In this document: positions 59,394 through 64,000 of the stretch, in pieces | Numbering within the stretch: the first letter of the stretch is position 1 | How the letters are laid out: every line of letters starts with the position of its first letter | From: Anaerofilum faecale | Lineage (GTDB): Bacteria > Bacillota > Clostridia > Oscillospirales > Ruminococcaceae | DNA: 64,000 nt | Direction: 5' to 3' | NCBI GenBank assembly: GCA_019114265.1 | Contig: DXFV01000033.1 | Location: 148,408 to 212,407, forward strand | Translations under genes and position numbers: made by a program | The notes under the pieces: model-generated | What the model saw: only the letters and a program-made list of their open reading frames with translations | Told to the model about the DNA's origin: nothing | Database searches by the model: none

Positions 59394-59658
59394 ACGCCCT
59401 TTTGAAGCGTGCAACGATGCCCGCTTTCTGTTCCTCGGTCAAAATTCGGGACGCGTTGACCTTTACCCAGCGTTTGGGGACGGTGTATTCTCTCCCGCCA
59501 TCCGGGAACACGCGGCCCCGCTTTACCTCGTCCGGCCGCTGATCGGCCAGCCCTTCCAGCTTGCGCACCAGTGCGCCGTTGTGGGTGTAGACTGTGGCTG
59601 TGCTCTCGGCCTCGTTGAAATTGATGATCGTTTCCTGTTCCAGTCTGCTGACGCTCAT
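59392..59658 (-). CDS. 88-residue element protein
   Basis: Starts MSVSRLEQETIINFNEAEST, preceded by AAGGAGG. The pattern (NGALVRKLEGLADQRPDEV, then VPKRWVKVN) is seen in hypothetical proteins of Firmicutes prophages and mobile elements. The ATG overlaps the Rha stop by 4 bases. Role unknown. Confidence 0.7.
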   Translation of the reverse strand: MSVSRLEQETIINFNEAESTATVYTHNGALVRKLEGLADQRPDEVKRGRVFPDGGREYTVPKRWVKVNASRILTEEQKAGIVARFKRA

Positions 59659-60311
59659 TGGTTTGCCTCCTTTTTCTTCAGCAAAACGGCCTTGATGGCC
59701 TCGTATCTCATCCCGCAATCCAGCAGCGTTGTAACCTGTGCTTCCCGCTTTGTGACCTCGGCCAGATCGTCAGCAGTCATCAGCAGAACCACATCCGGCC
59801 GCCGGTCGGTGCCGGCGGCCTTCCTGATCTGGGCTGCCGTCTTGCCGGTGGCCGCTTTGTAAATCAGGTTTATGTAAGTCGGGAACGCCTGCCCGTGCAT
59901 CCGCTCGTTTTCGCCGCTGTCTCGTATGGCATCTGTTAAGTTCCGATGTATCGGCGCTTTTACTGCCCGCTGGGCCTCTCGCCGGGCAAGTTCCTGGCGG
60001 GCCTCGAAGAACTCCCGTACCAAGGCCTTCTTGAACCGGCGCACCGGTTCCGTGTTCTTCAGGTAGGTAATAAGCAGCGTCGCCTGCTGCTCGTTCAGGT
60101 GGTAGACTTTGGCATACTTTACGCCACGTTCCCGCTTCACTGCTTCCATTTCAAATCGCAGTGTGCCAAACTCCTCAAGGTCTGCGAAATGCTTTCGAAT
60201 CAGTTCGTTGACGGTCTTGTGCCGCACCTGCGCATACTCTGCCACGGCGTCCGCTGTGGTGTATGGTTCCATGTGGGAGCCAATGGGCTTGATAAGTACC
60301 AGCTCTTTCAC
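59655..60311 (-). CDS. Rha-family phage regulatory protein
   Basis: A 218-residue protein. Residues 15-105 fit the pRha domain (TTADAVAEYAQVRHKTVNEL, KVYHLNEQQATLLITYLKN). Rha proteins are known from lambdoid and Firmicutes prophages, where they affect phage growth in some hosts. The C-terminal half is specific to this element (TGKTAAQIRKAAGTD). It overlaps both neighbours by 4 bases in a tight operon. Confidence 0.85.
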   Translation of the reverse strand: MKELVLIKPIGSHMEPYTTADAVAEYAQVRHKTVNELIRKHFADLEEFGTLRFEMEAVKRERGVKYAKVYHLNEQQATLLITYLKNTEPVRRFKKALVREFFEARQELARREAQRAVKAPIHRNLTDAIRDSGENERMHGQAFPTYINLIYKAATGKTAAQIRKAAGTDRRPDVVLLMTADDLAEVTKREAQVTTLLDCGMRYEAIKAVLLKKKEANQ

Positions 60312-60514
60312 GCTTGTTTCACCTCCTCCATGAGCTCGGTCACGTCCACGCCCAGAGCGCGGGCCACATGAAGAACAGAGTTCTTCGAGCAGGATTTACC
60401 CCCGCGCAGAGCCGTGATCGTCACGCGCGACACGCCGGCCAGCTCGGCCAACTCGTTCACCTTCAGATCGCGCCGTGCCATTTCTGCAATCAGCTTTACT
60501 CGGTCAATTCGCAT
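60308..60514 (-). CDS. Cro-like XRE repressor (68 residues)
   Basis: A minimal helix-turn-helix protein (KVNELAELAGVSRVTITALR) with a short dimer tail (VDVTELMEEV). CGGAGGTG lies upstream of the ATG at 60514. It is the first gene of the leftward operon and faces the longer repressor gene across a shared operator region, as cro faces cI. Confidence 0.85.
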   Translation of the reverse strand: MRIDRVKLIAEMARRDLKVNELAELAGVSRVTITALRGGKSCSKNSVLHVARALGVDVTELMEEVKQA

Positions 60515-60538
60515 TTGTTTCACCTCCGTCTCCGTTAT

Positions 60539-60627
60539 CGCAATTGCGTTAACACTGTTGATTATATATTGCATTTGCGATAATGTCAACATAAATATTT
60601 GCAATTGCGTCAAAACTGTGTTATCTT
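60539..60627. promoter_or_regulatory. divergent promoters with three operator-like sites
   Basis: Leftward promoter: TTGACA (60589-60584) and TATAAT (60566-60561), both perfect, 17-base spacer. Rightward: TTGCAA (60599-60604) and TATCTT (60622-60627), 17 bases. Operator-like sites CGCAATTGCG (60539-60548), TTGCATTTGCGATAA (60569-60583) and GCAATTGC (60601-60608) have centres about 31 bp apart. Confidence 0.8.
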
Positions 60628-60646
60628 AAAGCTAAGAGGTGAAAAT

Positions 60647-61249
60647 ATGGGGATAGGAAAAACAATTCATAAATTATGTGAAATACGTGGCCTGAGTATC
60701 AGAAAACTTTCAATTATGGCCAATGTGCCATATAGCACGCTATATTCACTCATTAAAAGAGACAGTACAGGTGCGGATAGCGATACAATTAACCGAATTG
60801 CTAAAATTCTAGATGTTTCGGTGGCGGATATTTTATCCGACCCGAATGAGATGATCGAACTTTTGTCCGAAGCTATGGATGATGAAAATAGGGAAGATGA
60901 GAATAGAGAAAAAAACACACCGCTTACCGAAATGTTGCAGTCGCAGACAAATCGATTGAACGCTTTCATAACATCTGTTCACGCTATTGGATATAAAATT
61001 ACCTTTGAAAAAATCGACGGAAAATCATGTTACACTTTTTACGGAAAAAACAGTAGACATGGGTACCACATAGAGGAACAAGATATAGTTTCTATGCTAA
61101 ATGAATCTCTTGAATATACCGAGTATCTGTGCTTTAGCATGGAAAAAAAGCTAGAAGTAGAACAAAAAGTGAAAACACAGCAGCACACACAGTCCTCCCC
61201 CACAGCCGACGCAACGCCCCCAGAGGGAAAAGACCCCGCCCAGGAGTAA
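60647..61249 (+). CDS. CI-like XRE repressor of the element
   Basis: A 200-residue protein. Residues 5-65 are the helix-turn-helix (LSIRKLSIMANVPYSTLYSL). An acidic linker (DENREDENREKN) leads to a C-terminal domain of unknown fold and a low-complexity Gln/Ser/Pro tail. No LexA-type Ser/Lys protease site is visible, so induction is not by classical self-cleavage. AAGAGGTG lies upstream. The gene is notably AT-rich. It should hold the element quiet by binding the shared operators. Confidence 0.8.
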   Translation: MGIGKTIHKLCEIRGLSIRKLSIMANVPYSTLYSLIKRDSTGADSDTINRIAKILDVSVADILSDPNEMIELLSEAMDDENREDENREKNTPLTEMLQSQTNRLNAFITSVHAIGYKITFEKIDGKSCYTFYGKNSRHGYHIEEQDIVSMLNESLEYTEYLCFSMEKKLEVEQKVKTQQHTQSSPTADATPPEGKDPAQE

Positions 61250-62342
61250 CGCCCCGCACAGCGTCGGCCAGAGGCCCCAGGAGCCGCGCCGAAGGGCTGA
61301 CGAACTCCGGCCCGGCCAGAGCCAGCCAGGGCCAGCGCCCAGGCTGTAAAACACGCTGCATTTTCACAGCGCAGGAGCGCACCCCGAAAATGTTACCGCT
61401 GGTATAATTTTTTGCCGTGCTGGTTGTTCTGCTTGTGCAAATTTTGCACAAGCACCACACAGTGCAAGCCAGCGGGGGTGCTCGTCTGAAATTCGGACTA
61501 CCTCGGCGGCCAGATCGCCGCTGGTGGGATAACAAAACGTGACCCCATCTCCTGGGCGGGGTAAGCCAGGCTTACCCCGTGGGATCTGCGTTTTGCCGAC
61601 CCCTTGCATGAAAGGGGGTCGCGTAAATCTACCCCCTGCAATGTTGACAAATGATAACAGGCAAAGCGGGCTGCCCTTCCTGCAATGAGCTGCAATCACT
61701 CCAGCTTACCGCAGAGGGGGTGGCAAACAGCCACCCCCTTGCAAAAGGGGCGTACTTGAACTCACCCCCTTTCCAGCTCGTCCAACCGTTGGACAAGCGC
61801 ACCGGCATAGTCGTCGCAAATTGCGACAACGGCAAGCCCGTCACAATTTGTTACCAGCTCTTCGCAATTTGCGAAAAGCTGCCCCGGATACTAACAAAAA
61901 CTAACAGGCCGCTTTGTACTGTGCTTTGTGCAGGGTGCCGGAATGCCGACCGGTTTTTGAGCTGCAGCACCGGCGCCGGGGCGCGGATCGCGGCCGGATC
62001 AGCACGGCAGCGGGCAGGGCGGTTCGTCATTCTGACCAAAGCGGGCAGTTGTCCAACAGGTGGACAACTGTGCCGGCACACAGCTGCCGAACTGTTCGGC
62101 AACTGTGAACAGCTCAGTAGGCCCCGGCCACGGTTGCGACAAATTGTCGCAACCGCTGCCAGTGTCCGAATTTCGGACGCTGGTTAAATCCGCAGCAGTT
62201 GCGGAATTAAAAGCCGCTTTGCACCCGGATACAAAAACAGCCCCGACAGGCAGCCGGCACACGGCCGGCGCCCATCGGGGCCAGATAAAGCAAAAACCGC
62301 CCGGGCAGCTGCCTGGGCAGCCCACAAGGGAGGTGTTGTTCT
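61250..62342. other. 1.1-kb gap between repressor and integrase, no convincing gene
   Basis: Frames exist on both strands but all are explained by palindromic repeats and lack ribosome binding sites. From 61430 to 62318 the DNA is packed with different inverted repeats, listed under the array entry. ACTAAC occurs twice at 61890-61905. Confidence 0.7.
61430..62318. repeat. array of at least 18 different inverted repeats
   Basis: Perfect or near-perfect dyads with unrelated arms occur at 61430-61454, 61484-61498, 61505-61519, 61558-61578 (10-1-10), 61598-61620, 61716-61738 (9-5-9), 61735-61750, 61780-61794, 61813-61827, 61861-61875, 61970-61979, 62046-62070 (10-5-10), 62070-62079, 62085-62101, 62131-62155 (12-1-12), 62164-62178, 62189-62205, 62241-62280 and 62299-62318. 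Several share a 7-1-7 shape. No single consensus links all of them. Confidence 0.85.
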
Positions 62343-63413
62343 GTGGGAAAAAGGACGAATACAGCTGCCTGGAACGGCAAACGCTGGCGCATTGATGTGC
62401 AGAAGGACGGCACCCGCAAGAGCTTTTACAGCTCCACACCGGGGCGCACCGGCCAGCGGGAGGCCAACGCCAAAGCGGACGCATGGTTGGAGGAGGGTAT
62501 AAGCGCAAGGGCACCTCGCGTAAATGAAGCCGGCGTCAAGTGGCTGGAGGAGATAGAGCAAACCACCAGCTATGCGAATTACCGGCCGCTGGAAAGCCGC
62601 TGGCGCACCTGGGTGCTGCCGGTGATCGGTGGCAAGCGCGTGAACGTTCTGACGGATCAGGATCTGCAGAACGTGATAAACAAGGCCCACACAGCCGGGC
62701 GCAGCCGCAAGACGCTGCAGCTGCTGTGTGCAGATCTGCGGGCGTTCTGTAAATATTGCCGCAAGGCAAAGCTTTCCCAGTATCTGCCGGAGGATCTGAA
62801 GATCCCCGCCGGGTCACGGTACAAGGGGAAAACGGTGCTGCAGCCGTCTGACCTCATTGCCCTGTTCAACACCGACACCACAACTTACAGAGGGAAGACC
62901 GTTCGGGATGACTTCATCAACGCATATCGCTTCCAGGTTCTCACTGGGCTGCGGCCGGGTGAGCTGCTGGGGCTGCGCTGGTCGGACATTCACGGCAAAA
63001 CGGTGAAGGTGGCGCGCTCTGTCAACTTCGACGGGAAGGAAACACAGGGTAAAAACCAAAACGCTGCGCGCTCGTTCATCATGTCCGATATGGCATACCG
63101 GGTTTTGAGCGACCAGCGTCAACAGACAGGTGGCGAGGAAAGCGTGTTCTGCATCACTTCGCAGCGGTATTACTATGACCGGTGGCAGATCTACTGCCAA
63201 ACAAACGGCCTCACGCCCTGCTCTCCCTATGAGCTGCGCCACACCTTCGTGTCTGTGGTCAAGACGCTGCCGGCCGGCGAGGTCAAGGGGCTTGTGGGCC
63301 ACAGCGAGGACATGGACACCTTCGGTATCTATGGCCATACCCTTACCGGCGATGCAGAGAACACGGCCCAGGCCGTCAACGGCGTGTTCCTCCGGCTGCT
63401 ACATAACGCATAG
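62343..63413 (+). CDS. int: tyrosine-type site-specific integrase
   Basis: A 356-residue integrase. The N-terminal part has a small arm-binding-type domain and a core-binding region; the catalytic domain has R204 (TGLRPGEL), R299 in SPYELRHTF (tyrosine replaces the first histidine of HxxR, common in this group), H320 (GLVGH) and the nucleophile Y330 (FGIYGH). The start is GTG at 62343 with GGGAGG about 10 bases upstream. It ends 136 bp before attR, the normal place for an integrase that uses a tRNA gene. Confidence 0.95.
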   Translation: MGKRTNTAAWNGKRWRIDVQKDGTRKSFYSSTPGRTGQREANAKADAWLEEGISARAPRVNEAGVKWLEEIEQTTSYANYRPLESRWRTWVLPVIGGKRVNVLTDQDLQNVINKAHTAGRSRKTLQLLCADLRAFCKYCRKAKLSQYLPEDLKIPAGSRYKGKTVLQPSDLIALFNTDTTTYRGKTVRDDFINAYRFQVLTGLRPGELLGLRWSDIHGKTVKVARSVNFDGKETQGKNQNAARSFIMSDMAYRVLSDQRQQTGGEESVFCITSQRYYYDRWQIYCQTNGLTPCSPYELRHTFVSVVKTLPAGEVKGLVGHSEDMDTFGIYGHTLTGDAENTAQAVNGVFLRLLHNA

Positions 63414-63416
63414 CTG

Positions 63417-63435
63417 TACCGCACTTTTGACCGCA
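63417..63435. repeat. 19-bp repeat near attR, possible integrase arm site
   Basis: Exact copy of 56306-56324, in the same orientation. It begins 4 bp past the integrase stop codon. A GCGCAG/CTGCGC dyad follows at 63464-63478. Confidence 0.75.
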
Positions 63436-63549
63436 CTTCTGATTTTTACAGCATGAATGTGTGGCGCAGCGGCTGCGCGGCAATTCCAAAAAACCGCGCT
63501 GCAATTCGTTTTTAGGAACACCACACCGGGCGCAGATAGGTGCGCCAGC

Positions 63550-63575
63550 GGGTTCGACCCCCACTACCCGTACCA
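63550..63575. repeat. attR: 26-bp core repeat
   Basis: Exact copy of the last 26 bases of tRNA-Leu (56233-56258), including the CCA end. Confidence 0.92.
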
Positions 63576-63582
63576 GTCGAGA

Positions 63583-63615
63583 GCCTCGACGCGCAAGTCG
63601 CGTTCGGGGCTTTTG
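63583..63615 (+). terminator. original tRNA-Leu terminator, displaced by integration
   Basis: GCCTCGACGCG pairs, with a mismatch, with CGCGTTCGGGGC, then TTTTGC. It lies 8 bases after attR, where the tRNA ended before integration. Confidence 0.65.
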
Positions 63616-64000
63616 CTTTATCTCTGCTTTGCGCTCGCGTTTGTATTTTGTAACCCGAACCTAACACTTATTGGTGAGAGGTTCAAATTTGTTGTTTTCT
63701 TTAAGGATATCTCTCGAAGGAGGGTCAAGACGATCATCTTTCGTCCTTGATTTTTGGATTTTTATAACCTATTATTGTATTAGATACGTCCCTCTTAATT
63801 ATTGAAAAAATCCAAGAGAACTTTTACAAAACAACAGCAAGGAATTCGGAGGCTTATAGAATAATCGATATCATGGAGAAAATGGTTGATGAAAAGAAAA
63901 ATAAAATATGTGGCATTATTGCTTGCGGTGATTTTTATCACAATCGGAATTTCAGTAATTCTTTTACAAACGCTTTCCATGATGTAATGTATAGAGGGTG
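63616..64000. other. AT-rich right flank, no confident gene
   Basis: The base composition drops sharply after the element. Frames are short. GGAGG occurs at 63847-63851 without a well-placed start. A frame beginning MEKMVDEKKNK at 63873 runs off the right edge, and the 32-residue frame at 63889 overlaps it in another phase. Confidence 0.4.
63889..63987 (+). CDS. possible 32-residue membrane peptide
   Basis: ATG with GGAG 10 bases upstream; the product is MKRKIKYVALLLAVIFITIG and a further 12 residues, a basic start and one membrane helix. It may be a short membrane peptide. It competes with an overlapping open frame in another phase. Confidence 0.25.
   Translation: MKRKIKYVALLLAVIFITIGISVILLQTLSMM

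Larger units (their letters stand above)
56259..63575. mobile_element. 7.3-kb integrative element in tRNA-Leu
   Basis: Bounded by the 26-bp att repeats. It carries an integrase beside attR, a divergent CI/Cro-like switch, Rha, a sigma-like gene, small unknown genes and a 1-kb inverted-repeat array. No relaxase, terminase, capsid or recognisable replication protein was found, so it may be a phage satellite, a remnant or a mobilisable island. Confidence 0.88.

Noticed and set aside
61364..61699. 111-codon minus-strand frame in the same array
   Set aside because: Same reason; palindromes keep both strands open by chance.
61651..62187. 178-codon plus-strand frame in the inverted-repeat array
   Set aside because: Passes through many perfect palindromes, has no ribosome binding site and no recognisable domain; best read as non-coding.

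Overview
The window is chromosomal DNA of a GC-rich Clostridia member, probably Oscillospiraceae/Ruminococcaceae of the Gemmiger-Subdoligranulum-Faecalibacterium kind. The evidence is an IspH-ribosomal protein S1 fusion downstream of plsC, strong AGGAGG ribosome binding sites, a Firmicutes-type BlaI/BlaR pair, an LPXTG-anchored mucin-type glycosidase and a CpsCD-type capsule regulator pair. The genus is an inference from gene content, not from a marker-gene comparison.

Left part (1-28.4 kb) is mostly housekeeping and envelope functions. In order it holds a probable cmk end, plsC, ispH-rpsA, an FMN-binding lipoprotein, deoC, a copper ATPase with a CopZ-like tail, a nitroreductase, blaR1/blaI, an RlmD-type methyltransferase, two paralogous solute-binding lipoproteins facing a two-component system, an alpha/beta-hydrolase lipoprotein, a rubredoxin-FAD oxidoreductase, azlCD, a CcdA-thioredoxin fusion, a GT-C-like membrane protein, a metallophosphoesterase, ogt and murC. 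The two-component system and the lipoproteins appear to form one signalling module, because a shared box sits at the same distance from two -10 elements.

Middle part (28.4-48.2 kb) is accessory. It has a 1010-residue WYL-like/superfamily 1 helicase/nuclease protein; an AT-richer block with a MATE exporter behind an attenuator-like leader and a cytidylate-kinase-like gene; LysR-aldo/keto reductase; a protein phosphatase; MerR with a 2,4-diaminopentanoate-dehydrogenase-like gene; and an operon made of a 1849-residue STAND-like ATPase and a 351-residue partner of unknown function. A likely rearrangement or assembly junction lies near 48,778, where a GH94-like fragment and a 5'-truncated GH101 endo-alpha-N-acetylgalactosaminidase meet head to head.

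Right part (53.6-64 kb) has an rmlD-like gene with cpsD and cpsC, then tRNA-Leu(TAG). A 7.3-kb integrative element occupies the tRNA 3' end (26-bp direct repeats at 56233-56258 and 63550-63575). It encodes a tyrosine integrase, a CI/Cro-like divergent switch, a Rha-type regulator, a sigma-70-like factor that may need a frameshift, several small unknown proteins, an iteron-like repeat set, and about 0.9 kb of non-coding DNA packed with at least 18 different inverted repeats. No relaxase, capsid or terminase gene was recognised. The inverted-repeat array, the giant ATPase operon and the helicase-nuclease are the best candidates for something undescribed.
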